Positions 19,165 through 30,209 are shown, numbered from the stretch's first letter. The stretch: 64,000 nucleotides of DNA from Ashinkailepas kermadecensis (GCA_034440615.1 JAOTOM010002941.1:60920-124919), one strand, 5' to 3'. Numbers and translations are program-made. The notes: generated by a model not told the origin, from the letters alone.

Positions 19165-21673
19165 GCGGCTTGAGTGGCTACGTGTCTTATGACGTGTCCG
19201 TCGGCGAGCTCCAAAGATCCGTAACTTGTCGGTACGTATATCGGGCGGCAACGGCGAGAACCACAGTGCGAGAGTGCGAGAGAGAGAGTACAGTTTGCAT
19301 GACACGTTATACACAGTAACGGACGACGTGTCCGAGTGCGGTTCGGCGGCAGCGGCCCGTACGCACGCGCAATGATCTGAGCGAGGTCACGGGCGATACT
19401 GGCAAGCGGCCTGTTCCGTTCAAACCTTTGACCGACTACTCACCTTTCGGTTACACATCTTAGACATCCACAAACGCGCATCAAAAAGAATCAACCTACT
19501 ACGAGCACTTTCTGGCACAAACTGGGGATCCGATCGAAACACACTTCTAACTCTCTACAAATCAATCATTCGGCCAATTTGGGAATACGGATCCCCACTC
19601 TTCGAAAATGCAGCTAAATCAAACATCCACCTACTAGACACACTACAACACCAATGCCTCAAAATAGCCACTGGAGCATACATCACTACACCTTATCTCG
19701 CACTGCACATCTACAACCACATACCAGAACTCAAACACAGACGCACTGAAGCACTACTTAGATATCATTACAAAACACAACTTGTCAAACACCACCCATG
19801 CACTGAAGCACTCAAAATCCGCACCAAACACAGACACATACTCATGAACGCACCACGACTCAGAACCACGATAGGAACTCGCATACACCAACACGCAAAT
19901 AGACTACAAATCACACTCCCCACAACACAACCCCTCCCACCACCCACAGCATGGTGGAAACACCAAGCTCCCACAACACACTTCCTCATAGACAAACCGA
20001 AACACACATACACAGACGCAGAAATTCAACAACTATTCCTACAATTCACATCACAATATGCAAATCACAACATCATTTACACAGACGGCTCCAAATCACA
20101 TACACAGCAGATGGGCATAGCGGCGGTGCTGTATACAAATACAGCACCGCCCCGAGTCATCTTACGTGCCCGTCTGCACGACACAGCATCCACATACACA
20201 GCAGAACTCTACGCAATCTTCTCGGCATACTCCACCATCTATAACACACAAATGCAACACAATATCATAGCAACAGACGCAAAATCAGCACTACAAAGCA
20301 TAACACCATACACCACATTCAAACACCCACTCATTCCCAAAATACTCTACATACATACCAAACTACACATCCAACAACGCCCACTACTTCTCTGGATCCC
20401 AAGCCACACAAACATACACGGTAACGAACACGCAGACACAGAAGCAAACCTAGCCACAACACTACAACAAACCACGCAATGCCCATACTCAAAATCCGAT
20501 TACTACCCCACAATACGCCAAGCACTCAACAAACACATACAACAAACGTGGGACACAACAATAACACAACTCCACGAAATACACCCAAAACACGAACAAT
20601 GGCACTCCATCAACCAACACACCAGACAAAAAGAACGTACACTAACACGCATACGAACAGGACACACAGCACTCACACACTCCTACCTCATCCTACGACA
20701 ACAACGACCACAATGCACAACATGTCACCGAATACTCACAATCAAACACATACTCATTTACTGCACCAAATACAACCACCAAAGACAACGTATCACCAAC
20801 TATTGCGCCACACACAACATCCCACTAAACCTCACTACTCTCCTCAACGACGACCATCCAACACTACACGAACATGTCTTCCACTTTCTCTCTATCACAC
20901 GCATACTAGAACAACTGTGAAAAAAGGGGGGAAAAAAAAAAAAAGATGGAAGGAAAACAAAAATATGTTCAAAAAAAAAAAATGAACAAAATAGCCCCAA
21001 AAAAAAAAAAAAAAAAAAAACGATAAACATGACTCTGATTAAAGGACAACGAAAGAAAAACAAAAGTATACCCCAATACCAAATGTTCTTGCAATGTCTA
21101 AACCAAGGCGACGACCCAACCCCAAACCCCCCACTACACCCCGTACCCCAATCTGGCACCGTCCGGACTGGCGACTCTTCTCAACCGCAACATCTTCGGA
21201 CTCCGACGACCTCTACTATACTTCCGCTCAACCCAACTCTACTCAACTCTACTCTACTCAGCTCTACTCCACACTACAAGAATCTACTTCGACACTGCTC
21301 AACCAGTCAACACCCTCTTCCACCCCTCGACTAATCCTCCTACCATACCCCTCACCCCTTTATACCGCTTAACACCAACACAACACCAACAACCGGAAAC
21401 AGCCGACATCACCACACGGTGGCAGGCTGGCCAAATTCACACACACACCACACGTTCAAACCAACGGCGATGACCACTGCTACCCCTCTACACCCCTAAA
21501 CGGCACCGTCCGGACCGATTCTGCCAGCTCATCTATAAAACAACTAAGCAGCCGATATCACCTCAAGGTGGCAGGCTGGTCAAACTCAAGCACACACACA
21601 CACACACTCTGCGCAGGTGCATAACAATGTTCGGCGCGTGACACACTTGTGCTGTCAGAGCACGAGTTACTAC
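19165..21673 (+). mobile_element. Inserted 5'-truncated Jockey/I-like LINE (family J2)
   Basis: This 2.5-kb insert splits an R2-end/leader junction. AACACTA is present at 19,158-19,164 and 21,674-21,680, a likely 7-bp target-site duplication. The intact junction at 15,851-15,880 shows the unoccupied state. Content: about 270 bp unassigned, then the C-terminal part of RT, RNase H and a knuckle (19,439-20,920), A-rich runs to 21,020, and a 3' region in which 'ggtggcaggctgg.caaa' occurs twice (about 21,418 and 21,568). Confidence 0.8.
19439..20920 (+). CDS. LINE ORF2 C-terminal part: RT thumb, RNase H, zinc knuckle
   Basis: The frame is open from about 19,439 without an early ATG (first ATG 19,844), as expected for a 5'-truncated LINE. 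The first part is the region after the RT palm (HKRASKRINLLRALSGTNWG, SIIRPIWEYG). RNase H follows with its acidic residues in YTDGSK, AELYAI, ATDAKSAL and HGNEHADTEA. A final knuckle reads C-TT-C-7-H-4-C (CTTCHRILTIKHILIYC). RNase H after RT is typical of I/Jockey-group elements. It lacks endonuclease and RT catalytic boxes, so it is immobile. Confidence 0.85.
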   Translation, partial: LTFRLHILDIHKRASKRINLLRALSGTNWGSDRNTLLTLYKSIIRPIWEYGSPLFENAAKSNIHLLDTLQHQCLKIATGAYITTPYLALHIYNHIPELKHRRTEALLRYHYKTQLVKHHPCTEALKIRTKHRHILMNAPRLRTTIGTRIHQHANRLQITLPTTQPLPPPTAWWKHQAPTTHFLIDKPKHTYTDAEIQQLFLQFTSQYANHNIIYTDGSKSHTQQMGIAAVLYTNTAPPRVILRARLHDTASTYTAELYAIFSAYSTIYNTQMQHNIIATDAKSALQSITPYTTFKHPLIPKILYIHTKLHIQQRPLLLWIPSHTNIHGNEHADTEANLATTLQQTTQCPYSKSDYYPTIRQALNKHIQQTWDTTITQLHEIHPKHEQWHSINQHTRQKERTLTRIRTGHTALTHSYLILRQQRPQCTTCHRILTIKHILIYCTKYNHQRQRITNYCATHNIPLNLTTLLNDDHPTLHEHVFHFLSITRILEQL

Positions 21674-21680
21674 AACACTA

Positions 21681-22327
21681 CACACAATCATAACAGATAA
21701 AAAATAATTGCCACGGCGGCCAAAAGGGCCATAAAAACCGTGGATCGAGAGACGGCCCGCCCTAAAACAAACAAGTGAACATGATTAAAAACACACCTCC
21801 CACGCCGCGGCCCGTAGAGCGGGCCCGGCGCGGGCACCACGCGCCCCAGCCCGGAGCGGCGCGCCAGCACGGTACACAATTGGCGCGCCACCCCGCGGCC
21901 CGGCCGCCACGCCCGCAGGCGAGCGCGCGGCCGGGCCAAAGGTCGGGGCGGCAGCACCCAACGCTGCTCCAGTCAGCGCCAGCCGCCGCCGCAACGCCCG
22001 AGGGGTCGATGGGTCCTGGGAAAGGACAAGGAGCCCCCAGGGCGGAGCCATCGAGGGCCCCTCGCCCCCTCCGCCCAGGGCGCCGCATGATATGGCGTAA
22101 CACCCTGCCTATCCGCGGTCGTGACGTGCGGCCGCGGGTTGCTGGTACTGGCGGTGCCCGGTGACGTGTTCAACGTACACGTCACGGGACCACCTCAGGG
22201 TGTCACTCACCATCAGCTGACGCATCAGCTTCGCATAAAAGCGACTGACACGTAATGTGCTGTACGTGTTCACCTTAGCAAAAGGAACGTTCCACGGAGT
22301 GAGGGTTCGCGATGGGCGCCTCGGCAC
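21681..22327 (-). mobile_element. R2-like LINE 3' fragment (copy B)
   Basis: A minus-strand copy of only the last about 45 codons (LRVSRFYAKLMRQLMVSDTL, ending VTGHRQYQQPA) plus the full 3' UTR, ending at 21,681. Homology begins at about 22,250; the ORF's ATG at 22,327 lies in unrelated flank. It is about 95% alike to 15,864-16,390 by eye, apart from a 36-bp insertion at about 21,840-21,890. It is a classic 5'-truncated insertion, in head-to-tail order with the next unit before the J2 insertion. Confidence 0.85.
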
Positions 22328-23330
22328 ACAGACCGAAAGCTAACAGCAGATTGTGATTGTCGGGTCTCGCATGGTGGACGTTGTGCAGCTGAAACATGAG
22401 AAACGTGTCATGAGGTCATATTGCACAAAACTAGACTGGCACGCGTACTGGAGGGACGGGATGGGGGGGGGGCGAAATCCGTCCACCCTTCCTCTCCTTC
22501 GTGAGTATCTCTTGGGTGGTTCCAGTTATTCATCTTCGAAGGATTCGAGGTCCATATCAAGATCCAGTCCGTCCCAGTCCGCCGCTGTCCTACTCGGATC
22601 CTAGGTCGTCAACAGGGTCGTCGCTGCCAGGCCCGGCCCGACTTACTCCCAGATAGTCATGGGACTATCTGAGGCCCGGGCCCGTCCATGGGATCTTTAA
22701 TTTCAGGGTTCAGGCCCGGGCTAAGCCTGGGTCCAGCCTACGGACCCATGGCCCGACCCGGCTAGTGACGAACACTGGTGCAGACGGACCGGGTGCGGCC
22801 GCAGACGGACGCGGTGCGGCCGCAGACGGAACGAGAGCAGGCGGATATGGCCCGGTGGCCGAATGAGATGGAGTCCTTAAAGGGTAGACACGTTAAAGGC
22901 AGACTTGCCCCTTTTTTAATCGGGGATCTCGTCAGCGCCACCGTCTCATCATTGTGATCACCGCCATAGACCCGATACACCACAGTTTGACCATACATCC
23001 CCATGCAAGAGGGAATTCTCCCGCCAAATAATGGCTACATTTGGACAGATTGAATGGTGATGCACATGAACATTGTGGGGCCACGGCCATAGTCGCGAGC
23101 AGAAAATATACCCTCATACGTGCATTGACAGGATATTTTAAATCGGACTGTGATGCGTTCATCCCAGGATCAGAAGTGGCAAACAGTACTGCCAAACTGC
23201 AGTGCAGTGAACAAGATGTTTATTCCACAGAAACGCTTGCAATACATTCATATTGTAATCATTTACGTTATCATAATCTATCCAATTGGTCATAAGTGTC
23301 ATCCTAAGTATCTAAAAACGGGTTGGCACT
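22328..23330. other. No gene; GC-rich repeat debris
   Basis: 22,630-22,780 is a GGCCCGGGC-rich palindromic patch of the kind seen in MITEs. Phrases of GCAGACGGACGCGGTGCGGC type repeat three times at 22,780-22,830. The remainder has no recognised content. Confidence 0.4.
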
Positions 23331-23334
23331 TTAA

Positions 23335-24347
23335 CACTCGCACGTCCGGCGGTCCGCGCCAACTTCACATGTCCGGGGGGGGGCAGATGTCTGCTCCCCC
23401 TAAGATCTCCAGAACTATGCTAGGTAGCGACACACGGAAAAAGACGTTGGATAGCTGGTGACAAGCTCTATCGAAAGTATTTCGATCATTATCTCGCTCA
23501 GGTCAATATTTAGGTCACTGGGTCATCATAGGCCAAATTCGACCAGATCAGGTGGGACCCTCAGATATTGAAACATATCTCATGACCTGTAACAGATAGA
23601 AACAAACTGCAAACGCTATTCGACAGCCCTTGAAATGTGCTATCGACATACGCTGTGTAATTTAAGGTCAGGTCAACAGATGGGTCACCGAAACTATGAC
23701 CTCAGGTCAAGGTCATGGGGTAGACTAGGGGGGTCATGTAATGTATCAATCGACACGTCTTGGCGATACAAGTACAATGACGGTAATTTCAGCCTTCGGG
23801 CTCAATGCAGTGCGATATAATGCGCGGAAATGTGCTAGTGATTTCAGGTGACCTCAGCTGACCTTGGTGAGGTCACTGAGCAAAAATGTCGGCGAAAACA
23901 TTGAGAATAGCTTCCAACTACACGCCATAACCGTTGGAGGTCATTCCGAGAGCAAATATGTAACCAGGAAACATTTGTATATTTTGCCATAGGCCTATAA
24001 TGGGGGAAGCCATTGCGGCGACCTGACCTCAGGTCGATGCTACGAGAAAACCGTGATATACATATTATAGTCCCTGATAAGATCATGACGTGATATAAGT
24101 TTGAAATCAATCGCCGAATTATTGTGGGAGTGATGCCACCTATAACTCCGAGGGATGTTGGGTCACTTCGCCTGACCTGGTGACCTGACTTGAGATGACC
24201 CAGGGTCAAAAATTTATGAGGATATGCGGAAAAGATCAATGAGCAGCAATGCCAGGTTTGGCCTTGCTAACCCGATTAGTATGGCGGCAAAGTAGGAAAA
24301 ACCTCAGGGGGCAGATATCTGCCCCCTCCCCCCCGGACGTGCGCGGG
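23335..24347. mobile_element. TTAA-flanked MITE (piggyBac-like), 1.0 kb
   Basis: Both ends are flanked by TTAA (23,331-23,334 and 24,348-24,351). The ends are imperfect inverted repeats: left CACTCGCACGTCCGG, right (minus) CCCGCGCACGTCCGG. Each is followed by a G-run and a GCAGATNTCTGC palindrome. TTAA target duplication is the hallmark of piggyBac-type transposons. No transposase is present. The interior holds several AGGTCA half-sites (for example TGACCTCAGGTCA at about 23,698). A sister copy is at 55,518-56,444. Confidence 0.82.
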
Positions 24348-24351
24348 TTAA

Positions 24352-24670
24352 GCCCCAGTTTCCTCGAGCCATAACCATTATGCATACCGAGCGGTACGCT
24401 ATATAATTGGATCACGTTTGTAAAGAGCCAACTGAAGGTTGTGTCACCGTGGTGCTTACGGCTGTCTATCCCTGGGGGCGGCTGTCTAGCCCAGAGGCGC
24501 GTCAGAACCCGTAACCCATCATGGCTGATCGTGGGCTCACATATTTCTGTCTGTTGTCACTGCTCAGGCTCCCGCCAGGCCACCATCTCAGCCTCGGACC
24601 ACATGTGTCTCAGTGATCAAAAGCGAAAGATAGGGATCATGGAAGTAGAGAGAGAGAGAGAGCGCGCGAG

Positions 24671-24726
<56 letters not shown>

Positions 24727-25328
24727 CGCGCGAGTGAGAGAGAGAGAGAGAGCGCCCGAAAAACATCCGCTTTTGGACCAATCATCGCAATATGAACCCG
24801 ATGGAATTCCAGTGTTGGTAACTGAGAACGATGAGTCGGCCGGTGTCAGTGAGGAGCAGGGAAACACGAGCTATGGAATGCGAGGCAGAATATCGCTGCC
24901 ACACCTGGCGATGAAGGACGATCGTTGGCAGTTGCCCGACCGTGCAGCGGCCATTGCGACTGCAACATTGATGGACGTTGGTGGACGTTGGGTTAATTAC
25001 GGAATTTGATAAGACCATGGAAATGAACAGAAGGAATATTCGCATGGAAAGACAGATGTACATGGGACGTTCGAGGTCAGTTGCAAAAGAGGACTGGAGA
25101 ATCACAAAACTAAAACCGTTCAGATTTAATTAATGAGCATAAACATCACAAATCCAAAGGCATGTTTTTAACACGCCAGGGAGCCATCATAGCATGACAC
25201 AAATCATATCGGTTTCCAACTCTAATCATTTATTTTTGCCCTCCACCATAATATTTGCGTAAAACACTCAGTGCGATTATCCGTTGCTTCATATTCCGTG
25301 TGCGGTTGCCGGCTATATGTTAGACCAC
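24352..25328. other. GA microsatellite and unassigned DNA
   Basis: 24,648-24,756 is an (AG)n microsatellite with a few CGCG interruptions. The plus-strand frames crossing it (24,441-24,737, 24,734-25,009) are repeat-driven. The rest shows no recognisable gene. Confidence 0.6.
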
Positions 25329-25830
25329 GCAGCAGCAGGTGGCGACGGCAGTGCTGGTCCAGGTGTCCAGATGCTGTCGGTGGTTGCGAGACCTAGCTGC
25401 AGCAGGTGGCGTCGGCAGTGCTGGTCCAGGTGTCCAGATGCTGTCGGTGGTTGCGAATCCTAGCTGCAGCAGGTGGCGTCGGCAGTGCTGGTCCAGGTGT
25501 CCAGATGCTGTCGGTGGTTGCGAGACCTAGCTGCAGCAGGTGGCGTCGGCAGTGCTGGTCCAGGTGTCCAGATGCTGTCGGTGTTTGCGAGTCCTAGCTG
25601 CAGCAAGTGGCGTCGGCAGTGCTGGTCCAGGTGTCCAGATTATGGCGGTGGTTGCGAGTTCTAACTGCAGTAGGTGGCGTCGGCAGTGCTGGTCCAGGTG
25701 TCCAGATTATGGCGGTGGTTGCGAGTCCTAGCTGCAGTAGGTGGCGTCAGCAGTGCTGGTCCAGGTGTCCAGATGCTGTCGGTGGTTGCGAGACCTAGCT
25801 GCAGTAGGTGGCGTCGGCAGTGTTGGTCCG
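25329..25830 (-). repeat. 67-bp tandem array derived from the protease gene's 3' end
   Basis: Seven and a half units of 67 bp (phase points near 25,336, 25,403, 25,470, 25,537, 25,604, 25,671, 25,738, 25,805). The rightmost unit is the real end of the protease coding sequence. On the minus strand it carries the codons for TADATYCS, the TAG stop and the first about 35 bp of 3' flank. Each further unit repeats that block, including CTGCAGCTAG or a close variant. The array therefore forms the apparent 3' UTR of the gene. 67 is not a multiple of three, so translation past the stop would shift frame each unit. Confidence 0.93.
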
Positions 25831-27390
25831 GATCCACGACAGTGCCGCCGTCACCCGAGCGAACATGTCCGGGATGTTGGGGTGGGCGCACGCCCTGCCG
25901 TACGAGACGACTCCAATGAGCGCGTACTTGTTGTTCTCCAGCGTGATGAGCGGGCCGCCGCTGTCCCCGTAGCAGACGGCCTTGCCGCCCTGAGGCAGGC
26001 CGCCGGCGCAGATGGTGGTGGAGAGCACGGGCCAGTAGCGGCAGCACACGGAGTCCGCACGGACGAGCAGCACCACCTTCTGCAGCCGAGTGGCTTGTGG
26101 TTGGGCGGCGCCAATATTGCCGAAGCCGGTGGCGATGGCGCTGGCGCCGGCGTACGTGTTACCGGCGGTCGGCAGGCAGACGGGCCGGCGCCGGGTGTTG
26201 AAAGTCACCGGCGCCAACAGCTTCAGCAGCGAGTAGTCGTGGCCTTTGATGGTCCTGCTGAAGGCAGGGTCCAGGATGATCTGAGCGACTATATGGCGCG
26301 TCTCGCCGTCAGAGACGCTGATCTTGTGGTCTCCCAACAGCACCTGGATCTGAGAGGCGGTCTCTCTGCTGGTGCAGTGGGCGGCCGTCAGCACGTAGTG
26401 GTCGTTGATGAGGCTGCCGCCGCACCAGGTGCGAGTGCCTCCGGCGCTGACCAGGCCCGCCTGCCACGGGTACTCGTTGGCCTCCGTCTCCACCCCGCCC
26501 ACTACCCTGGTGGCGCGATTAACCACGCCACACGTGCAGGAGCCTTCCGCCTGGGCCTGAATAGTACATCTAAAACCAGCTGTGACAACTGAATAGTCAG
26601 AGTGGAAGTCGATGTTCAGAGCATTACTTGTCACGATGGGACCCGACGTGCCGCAGAACTTTCTGCCGTTCACCCTCAGCCAGTCCCAGCCGCAGATCGC
26701 GTGAGACTCCAGGTTGAAGGCACTGCACGAGATGGCCAGCGCAGTGACACCGCTGCCGGCCGTCAGTGAGTAGGCGCAGTCGTAGTTGACATCGTAGTCT
26801 GCGGGATGGTTGGGTGAGGTGATGGTGTAGGCTCCGGCAGTCAGGGTGTGCGAGCCACAGCTCTAGGAGGTAGCGATGACCGTGCACCGGTATCCCGACC
26901 TCACCACCAAGTAGTCCGTGTGAAACTCCACGGTAAGCGGGCCGGACTTGGACATGCGGGGTGCTGTGGTGCCGCAGTACTTGGTGCCGTCCACCTTGAG
27001 CCAGTCCCAACCGCAGGTGCTGTGCATCTCGACGTTGAATGCGGAACATGAGAGGCTGAGGGCGGTGACACCCGTCGCCGGCGTCAGGCTGTACGTACAT
27101 TGGAAGTTGTTGCCGTAATTCGATGGATGGTTCGGGGACTCGATCGTGTAGCTGCCGACGGAAAGACTATGTGAGCCACAGCCTAGAACTGCTCTGGGAG
27201 CTGCCACTGTACCGTCGAAGGGCTCCGGTTTGGAAGTGGAGACCCTGTCGAGCATCGCCCAGGGCTTCATCTTCCAAGGGGATGATGGCGGCTTAGCCTC
27301 CACTATCGCCCAGGGCTTCATCTTCGAAAGCGATGGTGGCGGTTTAGCCACTGACATCCCCAGGATCAGCACCGATACGAAGGTTCTCAT
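25795..27390 (-). pseudogene. Secreted CUB-CUB-serine protease (chymotrypsin fold), one in-frame TAG
   Basis: One uninterrupted frame of 531 codons except for a single TAG at 26,863-26,865 (codon 176). The start chosen is MRTFVSVLILGMSVA (27,390), a good signal peptide just downstream of a TATA box; an ATG 8 codons earlier is less likely. Order: signal peptide; a short repeated linker (KMKPWA twice); CUB1 from CGSHSLS to GYRCTVIATS; TAG; CUB2 from SCGSHTL to GFRCTIQ; a Cys-bearing propeptide; activation site RATR/VVGG (after R295). The catalytic triad is H338 (TAAHC), D385 (HDYSLL) and S477 (GDSGGP). The S1 pocket has Ala at the 189 position and Asp at the 226 position (NIPDMF), a brachyurin-like layout with Asp226, not trypsin-like. 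There are no introns. The TAG sits exactly between CUB domains, so options are a single nonsense mutation in a recent pseudogene, stop-codon readthrough, or an assembly error. Arthropod CUB-serine proteases are known, for example from lobster. Confidence 0.85.
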
Positions 27391-27430
27391 GTTGTTAGGC
27401 TGTGTGTGCTTCAACCTCGGATGTGATGCC

Positions 27431-27438
27431 TATATATA
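27431..27438 (-). promoter_or_regulatory. TATA box of the CUB-protease gene
   Basis: TATATATA on the minus strand, about 41 bp upstream of the chosen ATG at 27,390. Transcription starting about 30 bp downstream would give a very short 5' UTR and would leave the upstream ATG at 27,414 outside or at the extreme 5' end of the mRNA. This supports the MRTF start. Confidence 0.6.
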
Positions 27439-27449
27439 CTGAAACAGGC

Positions 27450-28320
27450 TTTGCCAGCCATGGCGGAGTGTTCACCTGCCGAATGTCAATGCGACATAAA
27501 AGCAGAAATTCTGAAGCCACCACAAGTGCGACAGGCGTTCTAGCGTAACTATTTCGGTACTTCATTGTTTTGGCAAGACTCGTCGGAAAGTAATGTCTCG
27601 TACCACCGATGCTCTAGATACACAGGTGGAAGCCAATTTCGTGTCGGGCCGCCATTTACATTTACTATATCTGTTTACGGTACAGCTGTCGGCTGGGCCG
27701 CCGCGTTGCGCTCCTACAGCCGTAATATTAACACACACAAGTCCAAAAATCAGATAACAAAGAATCAACAATTAGAGCAAACTGTAGAAAGAATGCAAAG
27801 CACACGCAGGTCTTCATCCGGCTCCAAACTGCTCCGATCAATTTCGTACAGCTACTTGGTGTTCCCGTGCGTTTTCTGTGCAGATCGGAGTAGCTCAAAT
27901 CTGCTCCAACTTATGATCGCATTAATTAAGCTTTCAACTAATTAGCAATTCAAACTCGCATGTTGTTCCTGTTAAATTTGGGTTACATTCGCCTTTTGCA
28001 TTGCCTTTAGTATTCTGACAGAGTATTATTATGCATAGACTCTAATGCCGGTGTCAAAGCCACAAGGGCCACAACGGAAGTCCGTCATCAGTTCAAACAC
28101 CACCTTCCATCGCAAATAATCACAAATGTATAAAACCATGTGAAAGGACACAACTATGAGTAGACATGCATATCGCCAATATGCAACACATGCACTATGA
28201 AAAATACAGCATAACAAAGGCAATAAGAAACAGTAATATGTGGCAATAAGAAACATTAACAGCCAATGCCTGTTTGCGACGTCGGCCCACACTCCGCAGG
28301 ACTTGTGGCGCCAGTCCGGT
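27450..28320. other. No recognisable gene
   Basis: Upstream flank of the protease gene and unassigned AT-rich DNA. A 126-codon plus-strand frame (27,565-27,945) has no recognised domain. Confidence 0.4.
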
Positions 28321-28329
28321 TGTGACAAG

Positions 28330-28668
28330 TGCGCTGCCAGGTGGAGACCGTTCACCACGAAGTCGGTGTATATTTGTATAGACAGCAGCCTCTGGCGCAC
28401 CTGTTCCTTCACCGTTAATTGTGAGCTCTCCCTGAGCTCCCACATTGCATCGCGGACCGATTTGATCGTGGCCAGCTTTCTGTTCCAGCGGGTTCCCACC
28501 TGCCGGTCCAGCTTTTTCTTCTGGGTGGCGTTGAGGCCGCACCCTTCATGGACGTCACCAGCTCGGTGCAGTTCTGGATGGTGTCCTCGATGTCTTCGTG
28601 CACGAAGCCTTTTGGCCCGTCGTTGATGTCCTCGGACGAGTACGCCAGCACCAAGCTGAGGTTGTGGA
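28330..28668 (-). pseudogene. hAT-family transposase fragment with a preserved 3' splice site
   Basis: On the minus strand a pyrimidine-rich tract and CCACTTCAG end near 28,669. They are followed by coding for LVLAYSSEDINDGPKG, an IEDTIQNCTELVTSMK helix, then (after a one-base frameshift near 28,540) QVGTRWNRKLATIKSV and REQVRQRLLSIQ-like sequence. The C..LV..hK / TRWN spacing is the pattern of the RNase-H-fold core of hAT transposases and their domesticated BED-zinc-finger relatives. Only this segment survives. The assignment rests on motif wording and is tentative. Confidence 0.5.
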
Positions 28669-28689
28669 CTGAAGTGGAAAAAATTGAAA

Positions 28690-29620
28690 ATTGAAAAAAT
28701 AAACTTTTGGCCCGTCGACTTGAAAAAAACCGGGGGAAAATGAAATGTTTTTAGCACATAGTGGTGTCGTTTGGGACTGGCAAGTATTGAAGCACATTGG
28801 ACAGCACATTACAATTTAATGACCAAATAATGTCGTGTCTAACTAGAGCTAGACTGGGGACGGAAGAAAATCATTTTCTCCATCTTCCTCCGGTAAGTGA
28901 TTGTAAAATAAACTGTCACCGTAGTCTGCTTTTCATAGTACTAGTTTTTATAAGTTGCTTTTCCTAATACGAAACAAAAAGGCTATGGATGATAGGACTT
29001 GAAAAACTAGTTTCATCACAACAAAAACATAAAAGTGATGGATTATAAATCCCGATTTACATAAAATGCGACCGGTGACTGAAAGAAATAGGCAATATAT
29101 ACTCATAAAGCATGATGGGTGAACCTAGCAACAACCTCTCCCTTATTTATGAGAAGACATAAGACATGATCATTTGATTCCGTAATACTGTATTATATTG
29201 CATGTGCATTATGCACGTACTTTTGTACTTGAGCTTTCTCCTGAGCTGTCCAACGTTTTGCCAGTGGGCTTGTCGAAGTGGCGTATCCCGCACCTTATAC
29301 GTTGCCGGACTATAAGTCGGGCTTGGCTCCGTCGATTAATCACACACCTGATTGTAAGTACAATGAAAATTGGATGACAGGATCTACGTTGAAAAAAGAC
29401 GTGTATCCTTTGGAACAAAAACAAAGTGTATTCACCCACACCTGTGGGTGAGAGCAGTCACCTGTGTAGTGTGTCTGAATGGGTCCATATTTACAACAGA
29501 TGATTACAATTTCCAGTTGACTACTCGTTCCATATCAGTTTGATAATAAATGCAAGAATGAGAGTAAGAAACCAGTGTCCTGAAATACGTATAACTAATA
29601 CCAATACAATGAACATTCAT
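28690..29620. other. No recognisable gene
   Basis: AT-rich DNA between the hAT debris and the 3' end of the CR1-like LINE. No conserved coding or clear repeats. Confidence 0.4.
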
Positions 29621-30209
29621 ACGGACATAAAGACATAAAAGATCAGTGCAACTATGAGCCACAAGGGCCCTTCTTGGTTGCACTTTGGACACTGAACCAG
29701 TTTCCCACCAAATTTGTCTATCAACCCTCCCTGGAATACAGAAAAACAAGCCCCCTATTCTTATAAATATTGTCTATGCCGTTTTTAAAGATGTTTAGTG
29801 TGTTGCTACTGACTATGGTTCCTGGCAGCTGGTTCCAGTGTTCGCCTACCCTGTTGGTGAAGAAAGACTGTCTTAACCTTGTCCTCCTGTGATTAACTTT
29901 AATTTTGAATTGATGACCTCTAATTGCATCATTTCTGTTAAATTCAAACATTTCCCTGAGATATCCCTGTTCCTGATCATGAACAAATTTAAAAACCTCG
30001 ATGAGATCTCTTCTTAGCCTTCTATATCTAAGTGAAAACATGTTCAATTTCTTCAATCTTTCCTCATATGCCAGGTTGCCTATACCATTAACCATTTTTG
30101 TTGCCCTCTTTTGTACTCTCTCTAAATGCCAACAATCTTTCTCATAACTAGGGGACCAAGCTTGGACACAGTATTATTCCAAAGGTGGCCTGAAATATGC
30201 ACAGCAAAG

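Noticed and set aside
24441..25009. Arg/Glu-rich ORFs around 24.7 kb
   Set aside because: Generated by the (AG)n microsatellite.
25741..26592. 283-codon plus-strand ORF
   Set aside because: Antisense of the serine protease; the minus strand carries the full catalytic triad and domain order.
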